Source of the DNA: Acidobacteriota bacterium
GTDB taxonomy: Bacteria; Pseudomonadota; Alphaproteobacteria; Caulobacterales; Hyphomonadaceae
Direction of reading: 5' to 3'
Assembly: GCA_016712445.1 (NCBI GenBank)
Contig: JADJRB010000001.1
Location: 1,984,001 to 2,048,000 of the forward strand
Length of the DNA stretch: 64,000 nt
Part shown: positions 16,951 through 25,782 of the stretch, piece by piece
Position numbering within the stretch: the first letter of the stretch is position 1
Layout: the number at the start of each line of letters is the position of its first letter
Position numbers and translations under genes: made by a program
Notes under the pieces: generated by a model
Told to the model about the DNA's origin: nothing
What the model saw: the letters and a program-made list of their open reading frames with translations, nothing else
Databases searched by the model: none

Positions 16951-18354
16951 ATGTTCAAGCCCGTCCTTTTCATGTCCGCCTTGCTGCTTGCGGCGCCCAC
17001 GGCCTTTGCGCAGGAGCGCACGGAGTTCGAACAGTATGCGCGAGAAATGTACCAGACCGCCGTGGAAGTGCGCACAGCACGCGGGCAGGCCAACACCCCG
17101 GTGCTGGTCGACTACCTCGTCCGCGAACTGAAGGCCGCCGGGTTCAGCGACGCAGACCTGATGGTCACCGATCACGACAATGAAGGCGAACCGGTGCAAG
17201 GCCTGATGATCTGGTACAGGGCAGATGGCGCGCCGGCGAAGAAACCGGTCGTCCTCCTCGCGCACATGGATGTCGTCGACGCGCTCCCGGAAAGCTGGGT
17301 GCGCTATCCGTTCGAGCTGATTGAGGAAGAGGGCTATTTCTTCGGCCGCGGAACGTCTGACAACAAGTACGGCGTAGTCAGCCTCGTCGCGAACTTCATC
17401 CGCCTGAAGAAGGAAGGCTTCAAGCCGGACCGCGACCTCGTGATCGCGCTTTCGGGCGACGAGGAGACCGGCATGGTCTCCACCCGCGCCCAAGCTGAGT
17501 ACATCGCCGCCAATGTCGATCCGGCCTATGTGCTGAACGCCGATGCCGGCGGCCTGACGCTGGATGCAGACGGCAAGGCGTTGTTCTACGGCGTGCAGGG
17601 CTCCGAGAAGACCTATGCCAGTTTCGAGATCACGGTCACCAATCCCGGCGGGCATTCGTCTGCTCCGCGGGCGGACAATGCGATCTATGAGCTCGCCGAC
17701 GCCTTGAAGAAGATCGAAGCCTACAAGTTCCCCGTCATGTCCAGCCCGATGACACTTGCCTCGTTCAAGGCAGCCGGTGAGCAAACGCCGGGTCCGCTCG
17801 GCGAGGCCATGCTCGCCTTCGCCGCCGATCCGACGGACGAAGCGGCAATCGCAGCGCTGCGCGCCGATCCTTCGACCGTCGGCACCACCGGCACCACCTG
17901 CATCGCCACGATGCTGCGCGCCGGCCATGCCGACAACGCCTTGCCGCAATGGGCGACCGCCACGGTCAATTGCCGCATCTTCCCGGGCGTCGGCATCGAA
18001 GCGACCGAAAACACGCTGAAACAGGTCGTCGGCAACGATGCCGTGCAGTTCAAACTGATTTCGAACCTCGTGGAGAGCCCCGAGTCAAAGATCCCGGACG
18101 AGGTGCAGACTGCGGTCGGCGCCGCCCTGAAGGCGCGCGGCCTCGAAGGCATGGCCATCCTGCCGCATATGTCGTCCGGCGGAACCGACGGCATGCACTA
18201 CCGCAATCTCGGCTATGACACGGTCGGCATCGGCGGCGGCGCCGCAAAGCCCAATGATACCTTCGCCCACGGCCTGAATGAGCGGATGCTGGTCGATGCC
18301 TTCTATGGCGGCCTGGATCACTGGTACGTAGTCATCAAGGAACTCGCCGGCTGA
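16951..18354 (+). CDS. M20 family metallopeptidase, exported
   Basis: A 467-residue peptidase with a cleavable signal peptide (residues 1-20, ending PTAFA). Di-zinc motifs are HMDVVDA (first His/Asp), GRGTSDNKYGV (bridging Asp) and DEETG (catalytic Glu), with the dimerisation domain beginning near NPGGHSS. The ATG 16951 gives a clean signal peptide; the frame extends to 16903. These periplasmic carboxypeptidase-like enzymes release amino acids from peptides. The lone position suggests independent transcription. Confidence 0.92.
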   Translation: MFKPVLFMSALLLAAPTAFAQERTEFEQYAREMYQTAVEVRTARGQANTPVLVDYLVRELKAAGFSDADLMVTDHDNEGEPVQGLMIWYRADGAPAKKPVVLLAHMDVVDALPESWVRYPFELIEEEGYFFGRGTSDNKYGVVSLVANFIRLKKEGFKPDRDLVIALSGDEETGMVSTRAQAEYIAANVDPAYVLNADAGGLTLDADGKALFYGVQGSEKTYASFEITVTNPGGHSSAPRADNAIYELADALKKIEAYKFPVMSSPMTLASFKAAGEQTPGPLGEAMLAFAADPTDEAAIAALRADPSTVGTTGTTCIATMLRAGHADNALPQWATATVNCRIFPGVGIEATENTLKQVVGNDAVQFKLISNLVESPESKIPDEVQTAVGAALKARGLEGMAILPHMSSGGTDGMHYRNLGYDTVGIGGGAAKPNDTFAHGLNERMLVDAFYGGLDHWYVVIKELAG

Positions 18355-18435
18355 TCGCCGAACGCGGGAGGGGGCTTGCCCTTTCCCGCGCGCTGCGCCA
18401 GCACTCCTGCGCCTGTTTCGAGAGACCAGAATCCC

Positions 18436-20304
18436 ATGAGCTCAACCGCCCATATCCCGTTCCGCGAAGTGCCCTACCTGCCACTCAAGGTGAAGGTCGA
18501 CAAGCGGCCCGACGGCACGATCTATCTCGAGAACGGCCAGCCGCTGAAGCCGTATCCGCCGCACATGCTGGCGCCGCTCGTCAGGTGGGCAGCGGAGCGG
18601 CCGGACCAGATCTGGCTCGCCGAGCGCTGGCCGGAGAACCCGTCCGCGCCTGGCTGGCGCGAAGTGACGTATGCGGACGGCCTCGCCCAAGTCAAGCGCC
18701 TCGCCGCCGCCTTCCTCAGTGAGGGGGCAGGCGAAAAGGCGCCGCTGATGATCCTGTCGAAAAACTCTGTCGACAATGCCTTGCTGATGTACGCCGCCAT
18801 GTGGGCCGGCAGTCCCGTCGTGCCGGTAACGCCTGCCTATGCGCTGCTCAGCGAGGACCTTGTCCGTTTCAACTATATCGACCGGCTGACCGAGCCGAAA
18901 TTCATCTATGTCGAGGACGGCGCCGAATACCAGCGAGCTCTGAATAGCCTGAACCTAGACGACCGCCTGGTGATCTATTCCCGCAATGCGCCGGACGTGC
19001 CGCGCGCGGTCAGCATCGAGGACTTCGCCGGGCAGGCGGGCCCTGCCGTCGACGCCGCCTACGCCGCGCTGACCCCCGCCACGATCGCCAAGTACATGCT
19101 CACCTCCGGCTCCACCGGTGAGCCGAAGGCCGTGATCAACACGCATGGCATGGTTGCCGCCAACTCGAAGATGATCCGCTCCGTCTGGGACGAGAAGCGA
19201 CTCGACGAGATCACCGGCGGGCCGCAGGTGATGGTGAACTTCCTGCCTTGGAGCCACACCTACGGCGCCAACGCCATCCTGCACAACATGCTCGACTGGG
19301 GCGGCACGCTGTATATCGACCAGGGCGCACCGACGCCCCAGCGCCTTCCGGAAATGCTCCGTAACATGAAGGAAATCCCGACCACGCAGCATACCACCGT
19401 GCCGCAGGCCTGGGCTGCGCTCGCCACCGCGCTCGAGGAAGACGACGAGCTCGCCGAGATCTTCTTCTCGCGCCTCATCTCGATGGCCTATGGCGGCGCC
19501 GCCATGGGGCAGGACATCTACGAACGCCTGCAGGTGGTCGCCGTTCGCGTCACCGGCCAGCGCATCTCGCTGTCCGCCGGCTTCGGCGCGACCGAGACCG
19601 CCCCGACCGCCTCGAACGTGCACTGGCCGAACGGCATCATGGGCCTGATCGGCCTGCCGCTGCCGGGCAACACGTTCAAGCTGGTGCCGACCGCCGGCAA
19701 GCTCGAGGTGCGTGTGAAAGGCGTCAACGTCACGCCGGGCTATTACCGCAATCCGCAGAAGACCTCCGAAGCCTTCGACGAGGAAGGCTTCTACCGGCTC
19801 GGCGATGCCGTGAAGTTCGTCGATCCTGCCGATCCGGCGAAAGGCCTCGCCTTCGACGGGCGCACGGTCGAGGAGTTCAAACTCGTCAGCGGCACCTGGG
19901 TCGCCACCGGCTCCGTGCGCATGGCGGCGGTGACGGCCTCCGGCGGTGTGCTGTCGGATGCCATCGTCTGCGGCCTGAACCGCGACGAAATCGGCCTTCT
20001 CGGATTTCTCAACGAAGCCTATTGCCGCCGACTCGCCGGCAGCGCGCTGCCGCTCGATGCGCTCGTCTCCCATCCCGCGGTTGAAGCAGCCCTGCGCGAG
20101 GGAATCACCGCGCACAACAAAAAGAACCCCAACGCCGCGGCGCGGATCGCGCGCCTCTTGCTGCAAACGAGCCAACCCCAGGCCGACCTCGGCGAGATCA
20201 CCGAAAAGGGCTACATCAACCAGTCGCGCACCCAGCAGTTGCGTGCCGCCGAGATCGAGCGTCTTTACGCACCCGACCCGATGCCGGGTAAGTTGCTGTT
20301 CTGA
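18436..20304 (+). CDS. Feruloyl-CoA synthase-like AMP-dependent acyl-CoA ligase
   Basis: A 622-residue adenylate-forming enzyme. The AMP-binding P-loop is visible as MLTSGSTGEPKAV at about residues 220-232, with further blocks GFGATETAPTASN and LGDAVKF. The N-terminal block FREVPYLPLKVKVDKRPDGT and overall length resemble feruloyl-CoA synthases, which activate hydroxycinnamates. No enoyl-CoA hydratase/aldolase gene (needed to make vanillin) is adjacent. Instead a ThDP enzyme follows. The start ATG 18436 is chosen by homology to the N-terminus. Substrate assignment is moderate. Confidence 0.72.
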   Translation: MSSTAHIPFREVPYLPLKVKVDKRPDGTIYLENGQPLKPYPPHMLAPLVRWAAERPDQIWLAERWPENPSAPGWREVTYADGLAQVKRLAAAFLSEGAGEKAPLMILSKNSVDNALLMYAAMWAGSPVVPVTPAYALLSEDLVRFNYIDRLTEPKFIYVEDGAEYQRALNSLNLDDRLVIYSRNAPDVPRAVSIEDFAGQAGPAVDAAYAALTPATIAKYMLTSGSTGEPKAVINTHGMVAANSKMIRSVWDEKRLDEITGGPQVMVNFLPWSHTYGANAILHNMLDWGGTLYIDQGAPTPQRLPEMLRNMKEIPTTQHTTVPQAWAALATALEEDDELAEIFFSRLISMAYGGAAMGQDIYERLQVVAVRVTGQRISLSAGFGATETAPTASNVHWPNGIMGLIGLPLPGNTFKLVPTAGKLEVRVKGVNVTPGYYRNPQKTSEAFDEEGFYRLGDAVKFVDPADPAKGLAFDGRTVEEFKLVSGTWVATGSVRMAAVTASGGVLSDAIVCGLNRDEIGLLGFLNEAYCRRLAGSALPLDALVSHPAVEAALREGITAHNKKNPNAAARIARLLLQTSQPQADLGEITEKGYINQSRTQQLRAAEIERLYAPDPMPGKLLF

Positions 20305-20564
20305 AACGGCTCTGTCTTTTCGTACCGGCAGTATGCAGTGGCAGGGGTCGAAAAAAGCTCGATTTCTGACGCTTCGATTGTATATTCACGCGTAAGCTGT
20401 AGCGAATGCTGCAGCCCAGCCATTCCCCTTTGGCTAATGGCGGGCCGCAGGCCGCTCGTGGAGGATCCCCTTTCTTCCCGAACGGCCTGCGGTCCGTTTC
20501 GCTTTTGCGCCCCGCCGGGTTTTCGCCTAAGCACCTCTCGCAAGAACAAGAACGCGAGGCGGAA
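20305..20564. promoter_or_regulatory. Leader region with a large hairpin upstream of the ThDP enzyme
   Basis: A 260-base gap without a gene. It holds an 18-base imperfect inverted repeat (20441-20458 and 20479-20496, two mismatches) with a 20-base loop, followed by TTTCGCTTTT. The structure looks like an intrinsic terminator or attenuator placed about 70 bases before the ThDP enzyme start. It could end the ligase transcript or regulate entry into the next gene. GAGGCGGAA just before 20565 is the ribosome-binding site. Confidence 0.45.
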
Positions 20565-22136
20565 ATGTCAGACACACGCACCAGCATGACCGGCGCGGAG
20601 GCGCTCGTCTCGACCCTCGCCGACCACGGCGTCACCGCCTGCTTTGCCAATCCCGGCACGTCCGAGATGCACCTCGTCACCGCGCTCGACCGAGAGCCGC
20701 GCATCCATTCCTCGCTCTGCATGTTCGAAGGCGTCGCGACCGGCGCCGCCGACGGCCATGCCCGTGTCACCGGCAACCCGGCCATGACGCTGCTCCACCT
20801 CGGCGCCGGCTTCCTCAACGGCGGCGCCAACATCCACAATGCCAAGCGCGCGTGGACACCGATGATCAACGTCGTCGGCGACCACGCCGTGCCGCACCTG
20901 CGCTATGATGCGCCGCTCACCTCGAACATCCTCGGCCTTGCCGGCCCGAACTCGGTCTGGATCAAGTCGGCCGACCGCGTCGCCGATACCGGCGACCTCG
21001 CCGCGCAGGCCTGGGAGGCCAGCTTCGGCCCCGTGCCGGGACCGGTGACGCTGTTGCTGCCCGCCGACTCGGCCTGGACCGAAGGCGGCAAGCCCGGCCT
21101 CGCTCGCCGCCGCCCCGCGCTGCGCGCACCAGACGCCGACCGGATCAGCGCCGCCGCCAAGGCCGTGCGCAATGCCATGAAGCCGGTGATCCTGATCAAC
21201 GGCACCGCGCTCACCCCCGCAGGCCTCGCCCACGCGGCCCGTCTCAAGGCATCCGGCATCCGTGTGCTGACGGATACCTTCTTCCCGCGACAGGCGCGCG
21301 GCGCCGGCCTCTTCGCGCCGGACCGCATGCAGTATTTCGCTGAAGGCGCCATGGCCGACCTTGAAGGCTCGGACCTGATGCTGGTCGCCGGCACGCAGGT
21401 GCCCGTCGCCTTCTTCTCCTATCCCGGCAAGCCCAGCGTGCTCGTGCCGGAGGGCTGCACGCCGATGATCATCGGCGGCCCGGAAAGCGACAGCGCCGCC
21501 ATCCTCGGCGCGCTCGCCGATGCACTCGGCGCCAGGGCTTCCGCCGACGCCGCGCCGCTCGACCTGCCGAACGCGCCAACCGGAGCGCTCAACGCCGCCA
21601 CCGTTGGCGCCTCGATCGCGCGCCACATGCCGGAAGGCACCTTCGTTTCGGATGACGGCGTCTCGAACGGCCTTCCGGCCTTCATGATGACAGGCCGGGC
21701 CCGTCCGCATGAATGGATGATGCTCACGGGCGGCGCCATCGGGCAGGGCCTGCCGCTCGCGCTCGGCGCGGCGGTTGCCGCCAAGGGCCGTGCGAAAGTG
21801 CTGTGCCTCTCCGGCGACGGCGCGGCCATGTACACGAACCAGGCGCTCTGGAGCATGGCCCGCGAAGGCGTTGACGTGGTCAACGTCATCTTCGTCAACC
21901 ACTCCTACCGCATCCTCAACATCGAACTCGCCCGCACCGGCGCCGGCAATCCCGGCCGCGTCGCCGAAGACCTGCTCGGTCTCGGCCGGCCGGAAATCGA
22001 CTGGGTGAAGCTCTCGGAAGCGCAGGGCGTGCCCGCCGTGAATGCGACGACTGCAGAGGAATTCGACGCCGCCCTCGCGCGCGCCTTTGCCGCTGGTGGA
22101 CCCCAGCTCATTGCCGCCCACGTGCCCGCCCGCTGA
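20565..22136 (+). CDS. ThDP-dependent decarboxylase/acetolactate synthase-like enzyme
   Basis: A 523-residue thiamine-diphosphate enzyme with three domains. The N-terminal Pyr domain has the catalytic Glu in CMFEGVATGAADGHAR. The central domain is around residues 190-330. The C-terminal PP domain has the diphosphate motif GDGAAMYTNQALWSM followed by VNHSYRILN. It resembles proteins annotated as large-subunit acetolactate synthases or benzoylformate decarboxylases. No regulatory small subunit is nearby, so a 2-oxoacid decarboxylase of aromatic catabolism is equally likely, given the upstream feruloyl-CoA-synthase-like gene. The ATG 20565 follows GAGGCGGAA. Confidence 0.78.
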   Translation: MSDTRTSMTGAEALVSTLADHGVTACFANPGTSEMHLVTALDREPRIHSSLCMFEGVATGAADGHARVTGNPAMTLLHLGAGFLNGGANIHNAKRAWTPMINVVGDHAVPHLRYDAPLTSNILGLAGPNSVWIKSADRVADTGDLAAQAWEASFGPVPGPVTLLLPADSAWTEGGKPGLARRRPALRAPDADRISAAAKAVRNAMKPVILINGTALTPAGLAHAARLKASGIRVLTDTFFPRQARGAGLFAPDRMQYFAEGAMADLEGSDLMLVAGTQVPVAFFSYPGKPSVLVPEGCTPMIIGGPESDSAAILGALADALGARASADAAPLDLPNAPTGALNAATVGASIARHMPEGTFVSDDGVSNGLPAFMMTGRARPHEWMMLTGGAIGQGLPLALGAAVAAKGRAKVLCLSGDGAAMYTNQALWSMAREGVDVVNVIFVNHSYRILNIELARTGAGNPGRVAEDLLGLGRPEIDWVKLSEAQGVPAVNATTAEEFDAALARAFAAGGPQLIAAHVPAR

Positions 22137-22201
22137 GGCGAGGAACCGGGCGCATCCGGAAGCGTTAAAGGCTCACACGCCAACAACGCCAAGGGTGTCC
22201 A

Positions 22202-22390
22202 ATGTCCTCGTTTTCGCTTTACCTGATCGGCTTTGTGATCCTCATCGCAGGCCTTGCCTATGGCGCCTACCTGCTCGGCGCGCAGCCCGCCTGGATCGGC
22301 ACCGGCGCCGTCGTCCTCGTCGGCTTCGGCATCATCACCGCCGTCAGCAAGACGCGCCGGCGCGACGAGTCGCCCGCCAACGAGAACTGA
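22202..22390 (+). CDS. Small two-helix membrane protein
   Basis: A 62-residue protein with two hydrophobic helices (residues 5-27 and 31-47) and a basic, then acidic tail (KTRRRDESPANEN). The size, two helices and polar C-terminus fit a small inner-membrane protein conserved in related bacteria, but I cannot name a family. It sits just before a convergent terminator. Confidence 0.65.
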   Translation: MSSFSLYLIGFVILIAGLAYGAYLLGAQPAWIGTGAVVLVGFGIITAVSKTRRRDESPANEN

Positions 22391-22409
22391 ACGGCGCATC
22401 TGCCGCCAC

Positions 22410-22438
22410 AAAAAAAGACCCCGGCTCTCGCCGGGGTC
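22410..22438 (-). terminator. Intrinsic terminator of the S9 peptidase gene
   Basis: On the minus strand a perfect 9-bp GC-rich stem (GACCCCGGC/GCCGGGGTC) with a 4-base loop is followed by a run of seven T. It lies 16 bases beyond the stop of the S9 peptidase gene. On the plus strand the T-run is missing, so it acts for the minus strand, perhaps also shielding the convergent gene. Confidence 0.9.
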
Positions 22439-22453
22439 TCGCGCTGTCCGGAA

Positions 22454-24541
22454 CTATTCCGGGGCTTTGTCTTCTGCCGCGTCCGCCTTCTTCGCCGGAT
22501 CATACTTCGCAAACCAGCCCATGATATTGTCCGTCTTCGCAATCAGGCGGCTCGGGCGTGAGGCGATATAGTGCGGTGATCCCGGCACGCGGATATACGC
22601 CGTGTCCACGCCATTCATCTTCAGCGCGGTGTAGAACTGCTCCGCCTCCCAGGCCGGTGTGCGCCAGTCTTCCTCGCCCACCATGATCATCGTCGGTGTC
22701 ACCACCTTGTCGACATAGCGGATCGGTGAGAATTTCAGGAAGGCTTCCGGATCGGACCAGGGCTCGGCGCGTATCCAGTGACGGCGCACGACCTGCGCGA
22801 TGTCACCGGCAAGCGCCATCGTCATCCAGTTGATCACCGGCTTGATCGAGGCCGCCGCCGCGAACCGGTCGGTCTTGGTGACGATCCAGGCGGTCAGGAT
22901 GCCGCCGCCCGATCCGCCGGTCACGAACAGGCGTTTCGGGTCGACATAGTTGCGGGCAACCATCTCGTCGACGAAGGTCATCAGGTCGTCATAGTCATTG
23001 CCCGGATAGGCCTTGTCGATCTTCAGGGCGAAGTCTTCGCCATAGCCGGTCGAGCCGCGCGGGTTCGTCCACACGGTCACATAGCCCTCAGCCGCATAGC
23101 GCTGGATCTCGCTGCCCCAGAAGGGTCCGTACATGGAGTAGGGCCCGCCATGGATCTCGAGGATCATCGGGAAGCTGCCATCGGCCTTGAAGTCCGGCGG
23201 GAACGCAATCCAGCCTTCAACTTCCAGGCCATCGGCTTTCGAGGCGACCTTGATCTCCTCCACGCGCGCGATGTCGAGATAAGGCAGCACGTCCGCATTC
23301 AGCGCCGTCAGCACTTTCGCATTCTTGCCATCGGCGCCCACGACGCCGACTTCCGAAGGCCGGTCGGCGAAGCCCGCCGTGTAGGCCACCACCGGCTTCT
23401 TGCCCTTGCTGACCGAGAAGCTGCCTTCCGCATACGGACGGCCGATCGAGGCGCCGCCGATATTTGTCACCACCTGGCTGACCTTGCCCTTAAGGTCGAT
23501 ATTGAAGAGCGTCAGCACACCGTGGTCTTCCGACAGCACATACAGGCTCTTGCTGTCCGGCGCCCAGACGGTCTGGCCGATCTCGCCGGCGAAGTCTTCG
23601 GCAAGTGCGCGCTGGTTGCCGCCATCGGCGTCCATCAGGTAGAGGTCTGCCTGCTGGTAGGACAGCGTCTTGTCGTCAAAACCGAAATAGGCGATCGTCT
23701 TGCCGTCCGGCGAAACCACCGGGCCTGAGTCCGGTCCGTCGCGGGTCGTCAGCGGACGGACGGACAGATCGGACAGCTCGACCGCATAGATCTCGCTTTC
23801 CACCGGATCGAGGTCGGCATCCTCCGCCGCATTGCCCGAGACCAGCAGCGTGTCATTGTCGAGCCAGGCCGGGCGGCCCATCTCGGCATCACCGAACGTC
23901 ACCTGCCGAGGCGTGCCGCCATCGACCGGCAGCACGAACACCTGCTCGGCGCCGTCCTTGAGATAACCCGCACCGTCGAAGCGGAAGGTCAGCTTGTCGA
24001 ACACCTTCACGCCGTCATTCCAGGTCGCGCCTTCCGGCTTTGCCGGCGGCTTGGCGAAGGAAGGCGTCTCGCTGGACACGAACATGCTGAACGCGACGTT
24101 CTTGCCATCCGGCGACCAGACGGCCTGCGACGGACCTTCGAGGAACTGCGCGAGCGGGAAGCTGCGCCCGGTGTCGAGATACAGCACCCGGATCTCGGGC
24201 TTGCCGTCCGTGGAGGTTGAATAGATCATCCGCGATCCATCCGGCGACCAGCGCGGCGAGGAGGCGCCCGCGCCGCCCGTCACCAGCGGCCGGTTCGATC
24301 CGTCCGCGAGATCGAGGATCCATATCTGGCCCTTGTCGCGGTCCGTCATGCGGTCCATCGAATGGCGCACATAGGCCACCGTCTTGCCGTCCGGCGAGAC
24401 TTGCGGATCGGTGGCGTATTCCATGTCGAACACGCGCTCGGCCGTGAAGCGTCTGGAGGGCGTTTCGTCGTCCTTGGCAAACGCGCCTTGCGAGACCAGC
24501 AGCGCGCAGGCGCCTGCCAGCAGGATGTTCCGGAGTTTCAT
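22454..24541 (-). CDS. S9 family prolyl oligopeptidase, exported
   Basis: A 695-residue serine peptidase with a signal peptide (residues 1-22, ending GAFA). It has a beta-propeller domain with repeated SPDGK blades (for example QVSPDGKTVAYV) and a C-terminal alpha/beta-hydrolase domain. The nucleophile is Ser544 in GGSGGG, the acid is in MVGEEDWRTP and the His is in SPHYIASRP. The frame stays open far upstream, but ATG 24541 has GGGGA nearby and starts the signal. The enzyme trims short, often Pro-containing, peptides in the periplasm. A clear terminator follows. Confidence 0.93.
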   Translation of the reverse strand: MKLRNILLAGACALLVSQGAFAKDDETPSRRFTAERVFDMEYATDPQVSPDGKTVAYVRHSMDRMTDRDKGQIWILDLADGSNRPLVTGGAGASSPRWSPDGSRMIYSTSTDGKPEIRVLYLDTGRSFPLAQFLEGPSQAVWSPDGKNVAFSMFVSSETPSFAKPPAKPEGATWNDGVKVFDKLTFRFDGAGYLKDGAEQVFVLPVDGGTPRQVTFGDAEMGRPAWLDNDTLLVSGNAAEDADLDPVESEIYAVELSDLSVRPLTTRDGPDSGPVVSPDGKTIAYFGFDDKTLSYQQADLYLMDADGGNQRALAEDFAGEIGQTVWAPDSKSLYVLSEDHGVLTLFNIDLKGKVSQVVTNIGGASIGRPYAEGSFSVSKGKKPVVAYTAGFADRPSEVGVVGADGKNAKVLTALNADVLPYLDIARVEEIKVASKADGLEVEGWIAFPPDFKADGSFPMILEIHGGPYSMYGPFWGSEIQRYAAEGYVTVWTNPRGSTGYGEDFALKIDKAYPGNDYDDLMTFVDEMVARNYVDPKRLFVTGGSGGGILTAWIVTKTDRFAAAASIKPVINWMTMALAGDIAQVVRRHWIRAEPWSDPEAFLKFSPIRYVDKVVTPTMIMVGEEDWRTPAWEAEQFYTALKMNGVDTAYIRVPGSPHYIASRPSRLIAKTDNIMGWFAKYDPAKKADAAEDKAPE

Positions 24542-24650
24542 TCTGTTCCCCATCAACCAGTTAGTCGGTGGCAAAGGCCTAGCAGCCTCGTCCGGCGGCG
24601 ACAACACGCACCGCCTTTGACCGCATCCGCCGCCGTGATACGTTGAGGTC

Positions 24651-25640
24651 ATGGACAGGAAGCCTGATCCCGGCCCCCCGCAGCGCACACCCGGCCACGC
24701 AGACCGCGTGCGCGAAGTCGCGATGTCGTCCAGCGCCGCCGCACGCTCCGCCATCGCCGCGTCCTGGGCGCGCTCGCTCACCACACACGGCCTCACGCCT
24801 GATGCACCGCACAAAGACGTCCGCATCGACGCGGCCAGCCTTGCAGAACGGCGCGAAGCGCTCGGCCGGATGCTGGCGATTTCCAATCCGGTGATGGACC
24901 GCCTGCACGCAAGCCTCGGCCTTGCCGGCTGCAGCATTTTCCTGTGCGATACCGGAGGCATCGTGCTTGGCCAGCGCACGCCGGATTCGGACGAAGGCAC
25001 GTTTCGCTCCGCCGGCCTCTGGCAGGGCGCCGATTGGTCGGAAGCGGCGCAAGGCACCAACGGCATCGGCACCTGCATCGCCGAGGAGCGCGTGATCACG
25101 GTCTTCCGCGACCAGCATTTCCGCGACAGCAACACGGTGATGACCTGCATGGGCGCGCCGGTCTTCGACGAAGCCGGCGAGCTTGCCGCCGTGCTCGATG
25201 TCTCGTCCTGCCGCTCTGACCTCACGCAGCCTTTCGCCACGCTGATCGCGCAGACCGTCGCGGACGCAGCGCGCCAGATCGAAGCCGATCACTTCCAGAG
25301 TTTTTTCGCCGGCCAGCGCATCGTGCGCGGGCAGGGCGACGGCCAGCGCGGCGCTGTGCTGATTGCGGTGGATGCGGACGATCTGGTCATCGGCGCCACC
25401 CGCGCTGCGCGCCAGGTCTACGGCCTCGGCCGCGACACCTTCCTCAATCCGCGCCCTGCAGGCGATATCTTTGGCGACGCGGACCAGCGCGGTATCGGCC
25501 TCGACAGCGCCGAGCGCCGCGAGCTGAAACGCGCCATCGCCCGCGCCGAGGGCAACATGGCGGCCGCCGCCCGCGCCCTCGGCATCAGCCGCGCCACGCT
25601 CTACCGGCGCATGGAACGTCTCGGCGTCAGCCAGGACTGA
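24651..25640 (+). CDS. GAF-domain regulator with a Fis-type helix-turn-helix, no AAA+ domain
   Basis: A 329-residue protein. Residues 20-220 resemble the sensory part of AcoR-type regulators: a start like SWARSLTTHGL, a GAF domain with CSIFLCDTGGIVLGQR, then GTNGIGTCIAEERVITVFRDQHF. The C-terminus (about 285-325) is a Fis-type HTH with AEGNMAAAARALGISRATLYRRM. The sigma-54-interacting AAA+ domain (GAFTGA, Walker motifs) normally between these parts is absent. It therefore cannot drive sigma-54 promoters and must act as a plain activator or repressor. It sits just upstream of the aldehyde dehydrogenase, its probable target. Confidence 0.88.
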   Translation: MDRKPDPGPPQRTPGHADRVREVAMSSSAAARSAIAASWARSLTTHGLTPDAPHKDVRIDAASLAERREALGRMLAISNPVMDRLHASLGLAGCSIFLCDTGGIVLGQRTPDSDEGTFRSAGLWQGADWSEAAQGTNGIGTCIAEERVITVFRDQHFRDSNTVMTCMGAPVFDEAGELAAVLDVSSCRSDLTQPFATLIAQTVADAARQIEADHFQSFFAGQRIVRGQGDGQRGAVLIAVDADDLVIGATRAARQVYGLGRDTFLNPRPAGDIFGDADQRGIGLDSAERRELKRAIARAEGNMAAAARALGISRATLYRRMERLGVSQD

Positions 25641-25657
25641 CGGAATCCGCGCTCACC

Positions 25658-25675
25658 TGTCTCACTCCTGAGACA
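25658..25675. promoter_or_regulatory. Palindromic candidate operator for the GAF-Fis regulator
   Basis: TGTCTCA and TGAGACA, two perfect 7-base arms, are separated by CTCC. The site lies 18 bases after the regulator's stop and about 108 bases before the aldehyde dehydrogenase start. Fis-type HTH proteins bind such dyads as dimers. That this regulator binds here is inference. Confidence 0.6.
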
Positions 25676-25782
25676 CTTGTCCGTCCGGCGCGCCCGCGCC
25701 CCCGATGACACATTCGCGCTCCGGCGCAATCATCCCCCCATGTCTTCGCACCAAGACGAAGAACCATCCGGAGGAAACATCA

